Shown here piece after piece: positions 1-10,619 of a DNA stretch of 64,000 bases. Numbering within the stretch: position 1 is the first letter of the stretch; each line of letters opens with the position of its first letter. The position numbers and the translations under genes are program-made. Below the pieces are notes generated by a model that was not told the DNA's origin, did no database searches, and saw only the letters and a list, made by a program, of their open reading frames with translations. The stretch is from Symbiodinium natans (taxonomy: Eukaryota > Sar > Dinophyceae > Suessiales > Symbiodiniaceae): positions 84,501-148,500 of the forward strand of contig CAJNDS010002184.1 in NCBI GenBank assembly GCA_905221605.1. Reading direction: 5' to 3'.

Positions 1-117
1 TTAGGGCACTTAAGGGGCTTATAAGTGGGTCATGAGTACAGTTATGACTGGTCAATAAGCGCCATGAACCGCCAAGCGGGTCAGAGTAACCCTAAACCCT
101 AAACCCTAAACCCTAAA

Positions 118-2519
118 CCCTCCAAGTACCATGACCGTCCGCGTAGATCTTCCACTGTGCTTTGGATCCTCGAGGCCCAACCATCCAGTGCACCCCAAAA
201 AAGCCTCTTGGGTTCAGGGTTCAGGGTTCAGGGTTCAGGGTTCAGGGTTTAGGGTTTAGGGTTTAGGGTGTAGGGTTTAGGGTTTGGGGTTTTAGGGTTT
301 TAGGGCTTTAGGGTTTTTAGGAGCCTTCGCAACTTGAAACCACTGGCCCTTCGCGCCTTCGAAGAGCGTCGCGGACTTCTGGTTTACAAGCTGCGACTTC
401 TTGTACACACCTCTCCCAGGTGCGTCGGGCTTTATTTGGCATTGCAGCCTTTCGGCTGCTTGCTTTTGGCCGGCAAAAATCTCTGAACGGTGTGCGCTAT
501 GGCACTCGGCTCTGAAGGGCCCTGGCGCCAGCCCATGTCCCAGAAACCCGCATCCGGCGAAAACCCTCTGGCAACCTCGTGAATACCTTCCGGCCGCCGG
601 CCTGCTCCTTCAAGATTCTTCGCGAATCGCTGCGCCTCCTCCTCAGCATCCGGGCACGGAGCATCCAACTAGCGCCGCGGCTGTCTCGACTTAGGCACAA
701 CACAAGACAAAAGGCAGAGTCCAGGGTATTGCATGCCGTACCAGTAAAAGCAAAAAGTCCCTCGAAAGCCCAGCAGTCGGTCTGCCTGCAAAAACTTTCG
801 CCCTAAACCCTAAACCCCAAACCCCAAAGTTTTAGGTTGTAGGTTTTAGGGTTTAGGTTTTAGGTTTTAGGGTTTAGGGGGGACAACCGATGAAGGGAAA
901 CAATTCAAGTTGTCTCAAGGGGGCCATACGCCAAGGTTCAGGCTTCAGGCCCAAACTGCGCGTGTACTCCGCTAGGTCCGGATCCTCGAGTCTTCGTTTT
1001 GGTCTTTCAGGGCTTCAGGACCTTTTGGGTCAAGTAGAGGGGTGTCTTCGGCCCACTGAGGGTTTAGGTTTTAGGGTTTAGCGACAACCAAAGAATTGAT
1101 TTGCAATTTTGGGCAGGAACGTGCTACTTGCGGGCATGGTCACGTGTGGCCCCTGTGTTAAAATCTCTGAAGTGAAGTCGCCCAAACAAAACACCTCCCC
1201 TCGCCCAGGTGCCGCAAACCCTAACCCTAGACCCTAGACCCTAGACCCTAGACCCTAGACCCTAGACCCTAGACCCTAGACCCTAGACCCTAGACCCTAA
1301 ACCCCCCCAATCCTTAGGCAAAAGTTTTACCCTAAACCCTAAACCCTAAACCCTAAACCCTACACTTTTTATAAGCGCACGAGAGAGAGGTGCCTTGAAC
1401 GAACCTTGAACCTCGAATGCCTGGCAGCTCTTTGAACCGGGCCTTCAGCTTCGTAGCCCAGTACCCATATTTTGACAAGGGCACCCTTTTTTGGGTTTAG
1501 GGTTTAGGGTTTAGGGTTTAGGGTAAACCCTAAACCCTAAACCCTAAACCCATAACCCAAAAAGATAAAGGGTACCACTGGGCTCCTAAGTGATCTTCCT
1601 CGGTAGTTTCGCATCCCAGTTCTCTGGGTTTGTGAACCCTTTGGGATGATCTTGCCTTTTGTGGTTCATGTCTTCCTGCCTCACGGTGTCGGTTTCCCTA
1701 AACCCTAAACCCTAAACCCTAAACCCTAAACCCTAAACCCTAAACCCTAAACCCTAAACCCTCAACCCTAGGCGATCCGAGCGGCCATGTTTTTCTCGTA
1801 CTCGAATCTTGCCTGGTCGAGGCCCTCTCCCCCCAAATCTCCGGTGCTTGCACAAGAACGTCCCCAAGGCTAAGGGCACCTGAGGGGTTTAGGGTTTAGG
1901 GTGTAGGGTTAGGGTTGGGGTGTAGGGTGTAGGGTGTAGGGTGTAGGGTGTAGGGTGTAGGGTGTAGGGTGTAGGGTGTAGGGTGTAGGGTTTAGGGTTT
2001 AGGGTTTAGGGTTTAGGGTTTAGGGTTTAGGGTTTAGGGTTTAGGGTTTAGGGTTTAGGGTTTAGGGTTTAGGGTTTAGGTTTAGGGTTTAGGGTTTAGG
2101 GTTTAGGGTTTAGGGTTTAGGGTTTAGGGCTTAGGGCTTAGGGTGCTGGTCCGGCTTGGGGTATGCTTGTTTGCTTGTTGGTACCGAACATGCACAAGGC
2201 TTCCCAACCACTCAAGGTGCTCCAACGGCATCCAAACCTCAATGCCGAGTATCTCTCTCTCTCTCTCTCTGACGTGAGCTTAAACCCTAAACCCTACAGA
2301 CCAAAAGCCTAACACCCTAAACTCTCTCTCTAAACTCTCTCTATAATTTCTCTAAAGCCCATACTATATACCCTAAACCCTAAAGCCCTAATTAAACGCT
2401 AAACCCTAAACCCTAAACCCTAAACCCTTGGCCACCTCCAGCTCGGCCCCATTTCTCGGCACAGGGGACTCCTCGATGTCGCGCGGCTGCTGGACAAACT
2501 TCACGGCCCCGGATTCCTG
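118..2519 (-). CDS. multi-exon gene of unknown function (partial)
   Basis: I do not recognise the product. Several minus-strand blocks read as protein with no stop and are separated by telomere-type tracts: about 2519-2428 (ESGAVKFVQQPRD...), 1886-1770, 1697-1588 (ETDTVRQEDMNHK...), 1451-1367 (KLKARFKELPGIR...), 1212-1087, 668-432, 418-318 (VYKKSQLVNQKSA...) and 216-118 (KRLFWGALDGWAS...). The first block is preceded by CAG and followed by GGTTTAG, so the telomere-type tract itself could supply the donor GT. The 1697 and 1451 blocks are separated by a TIR element. Neither the start nor the end of the gene is visible. The blocks may belong to more than one gene, and the 1886-1770 block is also open on the other strand. 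Confidence 0.4.
1213..1298. repeat. homogenised CCCTAGA variant array
   Basis: About a dozen tandem heptamers read CCCTAGA instead of CCCTAAA, within the intron between two putative exons. The uniform variant suggests local amplification from one mutated unit. Confidence 0.85.
1452..1589. mobile_element. family B TIR element (introner-like)
   Basis: The left end CTTCGTAGCCCAGTACC is mirrored by the right end GGTACCACTGGGCTCC. The interior holds TTTAGGG repeats followed by CCCTAAA repeats, forming a large inverted repeat. It separates two minus-strand coding blocks. No clear target duplication was found for this copy. Confidence 0.65.
1696..1763. repeat. CCCTAAA telomere-type tract
   Basis: About nine tandem CCCTAAA units between two putative minus-strand exons. 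Confidence 0.9.
1888..2140. repeat. TTTAGGG/GTGTAGGG tract
   Basis: About 250 bp of tandem heptamers. A block of about eight GTGTAGG units passes into about twenty TTTAGGG units. It is one of the longest tracts here and lies between putative exons. A (TC)n run follows at 2251-2270. Confidence 0.9.
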
Positions 2520-2626
2520 TGGAAATATGGGGTTTAGGGTTTTGGGTTTAGGGAACAGCCTTGATTAGGGGGGGGGGGGGGGGAAGCCCGGGGCGGGTGG
2601 TATAGAGGCGGGTGGGAACTCATGAA

Positions 2627-2725
2627 ATAGGGGGGTTTTGCAAAAGTAAGGGACCCCTCATCTATACCGTTTAAATAGTAGGATTAGTAGGATCTTTGCA
2701 AAATAGGGACCCCAATAACTCCTGT
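2627..2725. repeat. family I short dispersed repeat
   Basis: Motifs such as AAAATAGGGACCCC recur near 13725-13815, 39630-39690, 61000-61045 and 61678-61715, usually with a mirrored GGGGTCCC half. Probably another short TIR element. A poly-G run precedes it at 2571-2582. Confidence 0.45.
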
Positions 2726-2795
2726 GTCGGGAAGATGTGAGCCATCATCTACTACTGAGAATCATATGAGCATGAATGCATGAATCTTAAGAACA

Positions 2796-3113
2796 CTATG
2801 GCAACTTCAAAAACAGCCAAGACTGGTAGTTAACATGGGTGCCGGGCTGCTGGGCCTGCTTGCCCGACAGATTTCTCAGCCCCGGAAGAGTTGCTCCAAG
2901 CGTGCTGAAGGTTGAGGGTTTAGTGCCGATTGAAACTTCATTCGCTGCTAGTGTCTTGCGAAACTCGGTCTCACTTCTTTCATAAAAAGGATCTGTGCAA
3001 ACATGTCGGGATTTATGCAGCCCTTCTTTGTAAAGAAGGGGAGCTGACAAGGGAACGGGCGCGCGTGGATCCAGATTTGACACGCCATGTGCTTGGCCAC
3101 CGTGTGAACCCAA
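2796..3113 (-). CDS. hypothetical protein, 105 codons
   Basis: An open frame with an ATG start and a well-mixed composition (no LNPKP translation of telomere repeat). I see no domain. The 5' part overlaps a short perfect hairpin (CTTCTTTGTAAAGAAG) near 3023. It could be an exon rather than a complete gene. Confidence 0.3.
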   Translation of the reverse strand: MGSHGGQAHGVSNLDPRAPVPLSAPLLYKEGLHKSRHVCTDPFYERSETEFRKTLAANEVSIGTKPSTFSTLGATLPGLRNLSGKQAQQPGTHVNYQSWLFLKLP

Positions 3114-3539
3114 AAACTGGGGTTTAGGGTTTAGAGTTTCGGGTGGTCATATACCCTACCCCATACTCTGATTCCTATGAAGGTATATGAGCCACCAACC
3201 CTGTTAGGGTTCATTTACCCCCCAAGGCTCTGGCTAGAATTGCTAACAGCTGAGAATTCTGTCTGGATCTACGCGAATGTCTTCTCTTTTGTGGGCCCCT
3301 GAACTAAAGTCTTGACCTTTAGGGCCTTTGGTGTTTTTCGGGTTCAGGGCACTAAGCCAGCATTGGCCTTGATTTGAAAACACCACGTCCAAGTGCTCCC
3401 GTTACCTTAGTACGCCGGGTCACAGGTGCTTCGTTGGGTTTAGGGTTTAGGGCTTAGGGCTTGGGGGTTGCGGGGTTGGGGGTAGGGAGTCCGGCTGTGG
3501 CTACAGCAGAGGCTCAAGCCATGTTCAGTGAGGTGCAAG

Positions 3540-3707
3540 ACTACCTGCATTGAGTCCGATTTGCCGGCGCTGCTTGGCGGTGATGATGTCTCCTTGTTGC
3601 ATATGCCATATACCACACTTATTGGGCCACGTCGTTTCTGGGCATCGCTGCAGCCACAGCCACAACACCCATTTGCACAGGTTTCATCTCCCGCGATCGG
3701 GTCTTGA
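3540..3707 (+). CDS. candidate 3'-terminal exon, unknown protein
   Basis: Frame reads ...IESDLPALLGGDDVSLL... for 55 codons to a TGA. Composition is protein-like and unrelated to the flanking TTTAGGG text. No family recognised; the upstream exon was not identified. Confidence 0.3.
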   Translation, partial: TTCIESDLPALLGGDDVSLLHMPYTTLIGPRRFWASLQPQPQHPFAQVSSPAIGS

Positions 3708-4539
3708 GGGTTTCAGGCTTCTGGTCGAGATTCAATTGTTGATGATTGATGCGGAGGGTTTGGGGTTTAGGGCTGAGGGTCCCGCACATGTCTGACCAAG
3801 GAGCAGAGGTTGTAGTTTTGACCAGCCTTGGAACGATGCAGTACTATGCGCACAGCTGCGGAAAAAGAAAAAGGAGTGCCCCTTCAAAAAAAAACATGAA
3901 AGGAAACAAGAGAATCCCAAGCCTCAAGCCTCGAAGTCAAAGTTGAGCTCGTCAAGAACTGAACCCCAAACCAGGCCCCCTAAACTCGCAAGACCTTGGA
4001 AACCCTACAACCCCTACCTCCCCCGCCCCCCCTCCCCCGCCCCCCCTCACACGCTGAGCTTGAGAGACCGTCATCAACGTTGCTTGAAAGTGTTGCAAGC
4101 ATCTTGTGACATGTACAGACAGGAACGCATTGTGGAGAAGACAGCCTTCAAAAAACCCTAAATCCTAAACCCTAAACCCTAAATCCTAAACGCTAAACCC
4201 ACACCATACCTGGGAGCCAAATTTAAACCCATGTCACACCATACCTGGGAGCCAATTTAACCCTAAACCCTAAACCCTAAACCCTAAACCCTAAATCCTA
4301 AACCCTAAACCCACACCATACCTAGGAGCCAATTTTGGGGCCATTTGGGGCAAAAGGGCAGGGGCACTGGGCTCGGCTCAGCTGAAGAGGCTCTTGTTTT
4401 AGGATCAGGGTTTGGGGTTTAGGGTTTAGGGTTTAGGGTTTCGGGTTTCGGGTTGATGGTGCCCGGGCTCAACCTTCAGGCTTTAGAGGGCCTCGAGTGG
4501 GCGTAACAAGTCCCACTCCCGGGTTTTGCACTAGAGATC

Positions 4540-5085
4540 TCAGGTTCCGGCATCGGTCAGGTTGATGAGCTGCTGATTTTGCAAGAACCTTGGCGGCCAA
4601 AGGAACCCTAAAATTAGGGTCCTAGACCCTATACTACTATAAATTCCTCTTATATAATGTATATGAACCTGTTTAAACCCTTTTTAGGGCCCATTTCGTC
4701 CCCGAGGAACAGCGCTGCTTCTGTGCACGCCTTGTCCCACTTTGTGCTGTCATCGAACACCTTGGTACGCAGAGAGCATGGCGGCTTGTACAAAATTGCA
4801 GAAAAAATCGGGGAGCTTCTCACGGAAACCCGAAACCGGGCGCCAGAAAACACACGCTTTTTAAGAGGCCTGCAAACAAGAAACCATGGCCCCAATTCGG
4901 CCACCTTTGCTCGTCAGCTTCACCGCATATGGGGGCAACCCTTCGGGATCGGGCGTCGTGGTAGTGAACCAGCGCAGCTGCATCATCTCCGAAGCATCGC
5001 GCTCGCAGTCGGAAGCACTGGCAGAAACCACTGGCAACACGAGCAACGCCAGCGCCAGATGCGCCAGGCCCGCCATGGAGCGCAT
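4540..5085 (-). CDS. small secreted protein, two or three exons
   Basis: The start region (ATG at 5085 or 5076) encodes a clear signal peptide, GLAHLALALLVLPVVSASA, followed by SDCERDASEMMQLRW and a cysteine near the exon end. A second exon (about 4817-4707) reads SSPIFSAILYKPPC... to ...CTEAAL. A 118-bp family A element with 4-bp target duplication GAAC then interrupts it. Excising the element plus one duplication continues the frame as ALFLQNQQLINLTDAGT and a TGA at 4542-4540. The exon 1/exon 2 junction (about 4884-4817) is not resolved: no GT-AG pair I tried keeps frame. Exact start and function are unknown. Confidence 0.5.
4589..4706. mobile_element. family A introner, target duplication GAAC
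   Basis: Flanked by GAAC at 4585-4588 and 4707-4710. The ends CTTGGCGGCCAAAGGAACCC and GGGCCCATTTCGTCCCCGAG are imperfect inverted repeats. It contains the family core CCCTATACTACTATAAATTCC (here in reverse orientation). On the sense (minus) strand the duplication reads GTTC and gives a GT donor; the element end CCAAG gives the AG acceptor. Confidence 0.75.
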
Positions 5086-5145
5086 CACAGCCCGGTGATG
5101 GTATGCTGGCATGCAAAGGGCTACTTTCGATTTAGAGTTTAGGGT

Positions 5146-5640
5146 TTAGGTAAACTGAACCGGCAAGATGCAGTACGAGATTACAAACATCGATGTCTTT
5201 TTACAGGAAGTCACAGGGGTCCAAGGTTCAGGGTGCCACCCACTCCTACCATGCATTGCAGCGCATCTTCTGGCAGAAGCCGACAGTGGTTCGCCAGGCA
5301 AAGTGATGTCCAAAGATGAAGCAAACGAAGGAGGGAGGCTTTTTTTGTTGGTTCGTAGCTGCCTGATCGTGTCCAGCGCGGCTTTTGGGAGTCGAGCACT
5401 TGCGACGTACAACTCAAAAACACCCTGGCTCAAATATAAGCACACACACTCACATTATGTCTTCACATGTTCTTTTTGAAGGGGGCTAGCACATACACAC
5501 GCACACACACACAGACATATATGTATATATACATATACGTATACATACATACAAGGAAGTAAGGTGCATATCGGGCTTAGTCAGTGAATACAAGACAATA
5601 AGAAATACTAGTAACCGTCTGCACGTGTATTCTGTGGACG
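5146..5640. other. ambiguous open region plus microsatellites
   Basis: Between 5146 and 5480 both strands have open frames of about 100 codons and I cannot choose between them. From 5490 to 5560 there are (AC)n and (AT)n-like runs. No confident gene. Confidence 0.4.
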
Positions 5641-5646
5641 ACAACC

Positions 5647-5898
5647 ATGCCAAACAAAAGAATCACTCAAATGCTACGTCCCCTTAATCCTGAACCACAA
5701 TGCCCTCGTGCAATCACCGGAATCGACATCCTCCTTGTCATTGCCGCTATCATAACCATCATCACAAGTGAAGCAAGAGACATACACAACACCACCACTG
5801 GCATCGAGAACCTAGACGGGCAACAGCTACCAACAACGCCATGGCAGTGTTGCTTTCTGCAATGGCAAGCAAGCAGTACTTCAGGACCTAAACCCTAA
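5647..5898 (+). CDS. hypothetical ORF with one hydrophobic segment
   Basis: Eighty-three codons from an ATG, with a hydrophobic stretch IDILLVIAAIITIIT at about residues 27-41. The last codons run into telomere-type sequence. Could be spurious. Confidence 0.2.
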   Translation: MPNKRITQMLRPLNPEPQCPRAITGIDILLVIAAIITIITSEARDIHNTTTGIENLDGQQLPTTPWQCCFLQWQASSTSGPKP

Positions 5899-5914
5899 AC
5901 CCTGAACCCTAAAC

Positions 5915-5992
5915 CCTTCAAAACCCAAAACCCAAAACCCAAAACCCAAAACCCAAAACCCAAAACCCAAAACCCAAAACCCAAAACCCTAA
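5915..5992. repeat. CCCAAAA variant array
   Basis: About eleven uniform CCCAAAA units, a derivative of CCCTAAA. No gene here. Confidence 0.85.
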
Positions 5993-6139
5993 ACCCAAAC
6001 TCTAAACCCTAAACCCTAATCACGTCTTGAAGCACTCACATGACCAGCTGACATAGGAATTGGTAGGGTGAAGGGTTCAGGGTTTAGGGTTCAGGGTCCA
6101 GGGTTTAGGGGTGAGGGCTTAGGGTGTAAGGTGCTTTCC

Positions 6140-6235
6140 CTCTCTTAAACTGAATAGTGGGAAAGAAGATGGAAGCCACAGTCCATGTTCCAGCCAACAA
6201 AAAAGAGTGCAGTGCGACTTCTGCCATTTTTGGGG
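6140..6235 (-). CDS. candidate exon with hydrophobic segment
   Basis: Frame reads MAEVALHSFLLAGTW... then a membrane-like stretch ending PTIQFKRGK. It lies between CCCTGAA repeats and TTTAGGG repeats that would be intronic. Function unknown. Confidence 0.35.
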
Positions 6236-6424
6236 GATTAGGTAAACCCTGAACCCTGAACCCTGAACCCTGAACCCTGAACCCTACAACACATCCCCCC
6301 TTCAAGAGAGTTGTGTAGGTAGCTCCGATGCGGGGCCCTTTTGGAACTGGCAAACATTTTGTTGGAGCTTAGGGCGGTTTAGGGTTTAGGGGTTAGGGTT
6401 TAGGGTTTGGGGTTTGGGGTTTAG

Positions 6425-6545
6425 GGCTTCTGCTTTTTCCCTGACATCTCCACGAAGCGGTTGCTCTCTTGGAGTTGCGGAGGGCCAACCTGGCCATCCA
6501 CAACCCGGCGCGTCGCTCCGATCACCCGCGCGGGGGGGCGGGGCC
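6425..6545 (-). CDS. candidate exon, unknown protein
   Basis: Best minus frame reads ...RVVDGQVGPPQLQESNRF... It abuts the family G inverted-repeat element at 6591. A competing minus frame is also open. Confidence 0.3.
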
Positions 6546-6590
6546 CCAAGCCGCGTTTCGGACTGCGCCCCCCAGTCCTGGCTGGTGCAC

Positions 6591-6662
6591 AGTAGGGAAT
6601 GAGGGAATTCGGATCCTTTAAGGGGTATATATAGGGCCCTCATTCCCTCATTCCCTACGAAG
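6591..6662. mobile_element. family G short TIR element
   Basis: GTAGGGAATGAGGGAAT at the left is mirrored by ATTCCCTCATTCCCTAC at the right, enclosing about 40 bp with TATATATA. Related copies lie at about 10190-10392 and 59800-59885; half a copy ends at 37275. Confidence 0.65.
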
Positions 6663-6761
6663 AGGAATCTCGTCATGATGCATCTTGATGCATTTTTCGC
6701 ATTGCTTTTTCCACCAAGGAGCCCGGCAGAGCCGACCTTGAGACCCTGAACTCTAAGTCCT

Positions 6762-6845
6762 TGGCTGCAAACTTAGCTGCCTTGTTAAGAAACCTAGTAA
6801 ACCAAAAAAGGCTAAGGATCTACAGTTACAGTAGAGCACCACAGA
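6762..6845. repeat. family N dispersed repeat
   Basis: Shares TAAACCAAAAAAGG and AAGGATCTACAGTTACAGTA with a copy at 24718-24840; a shorter piece is near 37190. Probably a short mobile element. The region 6850-7160 holds no gene I can support. Confidence 0.5.
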
Positions 6846-7431
6846 GACTCCCTACAGCCACCTAAACCCGAAAACTTTGGACCCGCTAAACCCGAAAACC
6901 TAAACCCTTGAAACCGAGACTTGGCTTCTAAGGGGGCCGTTTGTCCGGAGCTTTCACCTATGGAGGTTTAGGGCCTCGGGGTCTCAGACGGTTCTCCTGC
7001 TCTTCCAAGGCCTGAGGGCCCAGATTCTCGGCAGCCCCATGCAGTAACCCCTCCCGCGCCCCCAGCTGCTTCACCGGTGCAGAGTTGCGAGGGGAACATC
7101 GGAGGCAGGTTCATGAGCCCGGATTCTCCCCCCCTCAGCCCACCTTTCTCTTGGCACAAAGATGTGGTATCTCAGCTGCCTTCGGCAGCATCTCTCGGCT
7201 GGCTAAGCCGCGCAAGATCTTGTGGGGAGCTTCCGAAGCTCGGGCCCCGGGGTTTTGAGAGCCGCGGGTCCGGACTTCAGCTGAAGCTCCGAAAAAGAAA
7301 AAATTCAATGAAGCGATTACGACGAATTGCTTAGGAACCCACCAAAAAAATGAACAATATTCATCCTTATAAGAAGAGTATAGGGATGGATTCTTGCTAT
7401 TATTCTTTTGGGGTTCTTAAGAAAATAGTAG

Positions 7432-10400
7432 TTAGGCATAGGCCATTCGTGCCCGCGCCAACGGAGATTCTGAGGTCTCTACCTCCTCGAAAGGTTGGCT
7501 ATGCACATGGCATGCTGGCCGGGTGTCGTCAAAGGCGTTAAAAAGCTGATTCACATACGTTTGCACGGAGTGATCCTTCAAGCACTCGGGGGTCAGCTTG
7601 AAGTCTTTCCAGGCAAAGAACCTTAAGGACGAAACGAGCCCGAAAAGGGTTTATGGTTCATACACTTTAATAGGGAAGTACAGTAGGTGTGGCCTAAACC
7701 CTCAACCCTAAACCCTGAACCCTAAACCCTAAACGCTAAACGCTAAACGCTAAACCCTAAACCATAAACCCTAAACCCTATACTTTCAGGGTTCATGTGC
7801 TTTTCAAGGAACTGGCTCTCTGGGTTCTGCGGACTCAGCACCTTCAGCTGGACAAAATGCGCGTATTTCCTGGCGAAGTCCTCGACGAGGTGGAAATCCT
7901 TAGTTGCTGAGTTCATAAGCACCTAGAAGCTGAGATTTGGGGTTTAGGGTTTAGGGTTTAGCGTTGAACAATACTTAGTTGCTGAGTTCATCTCAGCCCC
8001 CAAAAGAAGCGGACACTTTCAGTTCTATAGGGGATGATGGTATCCACAAAAAAAGTCTACCCCAAAAAAGTGCAAAGTGTACTCATTCAGCTAAGCTAAG
8101 AATCCGGTCTTTTGAGCACCTGCCGAGCTGCCTCCGCCACGACCCTGGACGCCACTCCGCCCACAATGCACCCGAGCTCGTCAACCAAGCCATTCTGCAC
8201 GTTCTTGGCCTTAAAAGGAAGCCCAGTACTAATCATTCAAATTGGGGGCCTGTTTTGTACCGTGATGTAGGGGCTTACCACTGGCGATCCCCAAAATAGG
8301 GACAAAGGGTGGAAGGCTAAACCCTAAACCCTAAACCCTAAGCCCTAAGCCCTAAGCCCTAAGCCCTAAGCCGTAAGCCCTAAGCCCAGCCCGAAGCCCT
8401 AAGTCCGAAGCCCTAAGCATTAAACCCTAAACCCTAAACCCTAAACCCTAAGCCCTAAACCCTAAACCCTAAACCCTAAACCTTCAGTGGACTGCAAGCG
8501 GCCGCCACTTCCACGAACCTTCGTAGGTCCAGTGCGCCCCAGGCCCGAGGGCAGGGGTCGTTTGCGTGGATGTAGTTCACGGCGTGTACTCTGGCAAAGG
8601 CCTCTGGAAGCACCCCCCCCAAAACCCCCCCAAAACCCCCCCAAAAGCCCCTACAAGCCCTATAAGCCCTACAAAGCCTCGAAAAAAGCCCTATATGAAC
8701 CCTAAAGTCTAAACTCTCAACCCCAAATAAGAGCGTGTTCTGGCACAAAAGGCCTGAAAGTCCTTGGCTTGCTGGGAGCTTCCCCCGAACACCATGGGGG
8801 CGCCGAAGGTGGTGCAGCGCACGTCCACGGAGCCCAGCAGCGCGCGCACATCCGACGCCTCCGACGCGGGGGGCGGGCTTGTCATCTTCCTTGGGCACCA
8901 CATGAACCCTAAAAGGGCTTAGGGTGCATATACCTCAAGAGGAATTATAGTAGTATAGGGTATATGGCCTTAATTTTAGGGTTTCGGGCTTATGGTACAT
9001 ATACTTCTTCGAGATTATAGAAGTATATGGTTTTTTGGCCCCTCAATTCTATAGGGTTCATTTGGTCTCCAAGGTTCTTCCAGAAGGTGTAAAGCAGCAC
9101 GGCCGCATGCATTCCTCCCAGGGAGTGGCCGGTGAAGACGAGCTTCTGAACGCCTTCTTGGAGGGTTCGCGGTACTCACACACCAATTATGTACTTATAA
9201 CCCACTTTTAAGGCCCGTAAGTGCCCCAATATGGTCATAAGTACAATTACAAGTACAGCTATAAGCCCCTCAAGTGCCCCAATATTCTTATAAGTACAGT
9301 TCTGAAAGTACAGTTATACGTACAATCATAAGTACAGTTCTGAAACCCTTAACCCTAAACCCCAAACCCTAAACCCTAAACCCTAAACCCTAAAACCCTA
9401 AAACCCTAAAACCCTAAAACCCTAAAACCCTAAAACCCCAAGCCATGCCTTGCTCTTTGGCGGCCCGCAGCCGCTCCAGAAACGTGGACTCGTTCCAGAA
9501 CTGCGCGTTCTGAACGACCCCGATGGCACCGCGGTGGACGAAGAAGTCGCGATCCTCTACTATGGCGCTTGTAAGAATCACCCCCCCCCAAAAAATATAG
9601 AAGAATCATCCCTCTGTTGCCCTTTATAAGGAAGAATATTCCTTATTGTTATTATTATTATTATATTATGATTTTTTTTTTTAGTTTTTTTTTTTTTTTG
9701 GGGGGGGGGGGGTGGTTGTTAAACAAGTCGTAGTCCTGGGTCGCGGCATGATCCAACTCAAGGTTCCAGTTCAGGAAGTCTAAGATGTAGGAGGTGCCCT
9801 TGGAGACCACGTACCTGGGGATGGCCCTGAAAAAAAAACCCTCTGAAAAAAAAACCTCAATATGTAACCCTCCCAAACCCATTACGAGGGAAAAAAAGGG
9901 TAAGAATGTCCCTTGAGGGCCTACTAGGTACAGCATCTTGAACCCAATAAGGGAAAACGATGTACAATGTCTACCTAGATACAACACCTAAACCCTAAAC
10001 CCTAAACCCCAAACCTCAAACCCTATAAGGGAAAGTATGTAAAACGTCCCTGAAGGGCCTACCTAGATACAGCACCTTCTCAGATGGAAGCTCTGCCGTG
10101 ACGGTTGCAATCTTCACAGCCGAGCCGAGCTCGCCCGGCTGAATGACCTTATGCACCTCCATGGCCGCATGCCTTGCTGCTGGCTCGTAGGGAATGAGGG
10201 GAGGAGGTACCCTATATCACCCTATATATATATATATATATATTTATGAATATGTATATGTATATATATATATATATGTGCACATATACATATGCATATA
10301 CATATGTATACATATATATATATACTCTTTAAAGGAATGATCTAAGGCACCCCCTCATGTCATTCCCACACTTCCCTTATACTAAGCACCAGCAAGATGC

Positions 10401-10550
10401 TCCATGCGAGGGGGCTCCGGCTCATCGGTGTAGATCCAGTAGCTGAGCACCGAAGCCACGAGGTCGGTGAACTCGGGCTTCCGGTGGACGTCGCTGTGGA
10501 GGCTGAGGTTGAGGTTCCGACCCCTTGGCGTAGCCCAGGAATCATATGGT
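7432..10550 (-). CDS. class-3 lipase domain (C-terminal half of a propeller-lipase gene)
   Basis: An alpha/beta-hydrolase of the fungal-lipase/class-3 type, probably a triacylglycerol or phospholipid lipase. Minus-strand exons, approximate: 10550-10383 (SDVHRKPEFTDLVASVL), 10190-10075 (YEPAARHAAMEVH...), 9832-9720 (YVVSKGTSYILDFL, matching the family's RGT...DWL segment), 9575-9440 (DFFVHRGAIGVVQ), 9166-9077 (LVFTGHSLGGMHAA, the GxSxG nucleophile elbow), 8888-8712 (VRCTTFGAPMVFGG), 8605-8488 (AVNYIHANDPCPRAWG, with the acid residue), 8220-8105, 7910-7795 and 7640-7432 (FKLTPECLKDHS... to TAA). The order of motifs is exactly that of the family. The catalytic His is not assigned. Introns hold family A, G, H and telomere-type sequence. 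Fusion to the upstream repeats is inferred from strand and spacing; one junction (about 10620-10550) did not give a clean frame. Confidence 0.75.
8014..8092. mobile_element. family H element
   Basis: Begins ACACTTTCAGTTCTATAGGG and ends with the mirrored AAAGTGTAC. A second copy is at 40878-40950. It lies in an intron of the lipase gene. Confidence 0.55.
8310..8485. repeat. CCCTAAA/CCCTAAG tract
   Basis: About 170 bp of CCCTAAA and CCCTAAG units in a lipase intron, just downstream of the NDPCPR exon on the sense strand. Confidence 0.85.
8889..9076. mobile_element. family A introner in the lipase gene
   Basis: Ends CCTTGGGCACCACATGAACCC and GGGTTCATTTGGTCTCCAAGG are inverted repeats; the interior has ATTATAGTAGTATAGGG. 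It lies exactly between the GHSLGG exon (ends ...YTFWK) and the exon starting MTSPPPASEASD. A short direct repeat CTTC/CTTCC flanks it. Confidence 0.7.
9175..9345. repeat. family L repeat with ATAAGTACAG motifs
   Basis: Repeated ATAAGTACAGTT and AAGTGCCCCAATAT motifs. Related sequence occurs at 1-75 and 29405-29510. It lies in a lipase intron and is followed by CCCTAAAA repeats to 9440. Confidence 0.5.
9885..10075. repeat. family E repeat copies
   Basis: Three related lines of the type AAGGGAAA...ATGTACAATGTC...CCTACCTAGATACA in a lipase intron. A relative lies at 34690-34790 in an intron of ankyrin gene 3. The intron ends with a long T run and CAG on the sense strand. Confidence 0.5.
10190..10392. 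mobile_element. family G element with AT microsatellite
   Basis: Left GTAGGGAATGAGGGG and right CCCCTCATGTCATTCCC enclose an (AT)n/(TATG)n microsatellite. It lies between two lipase exons. Confidence 0.5.
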
Positions 10551-10619
10551 ACCCTGAATAGCCCTAAACCCTAAACCCTAAACCCTAAACCCTAAACCCT
10601 AAATCCCCCGAAAACCCAG

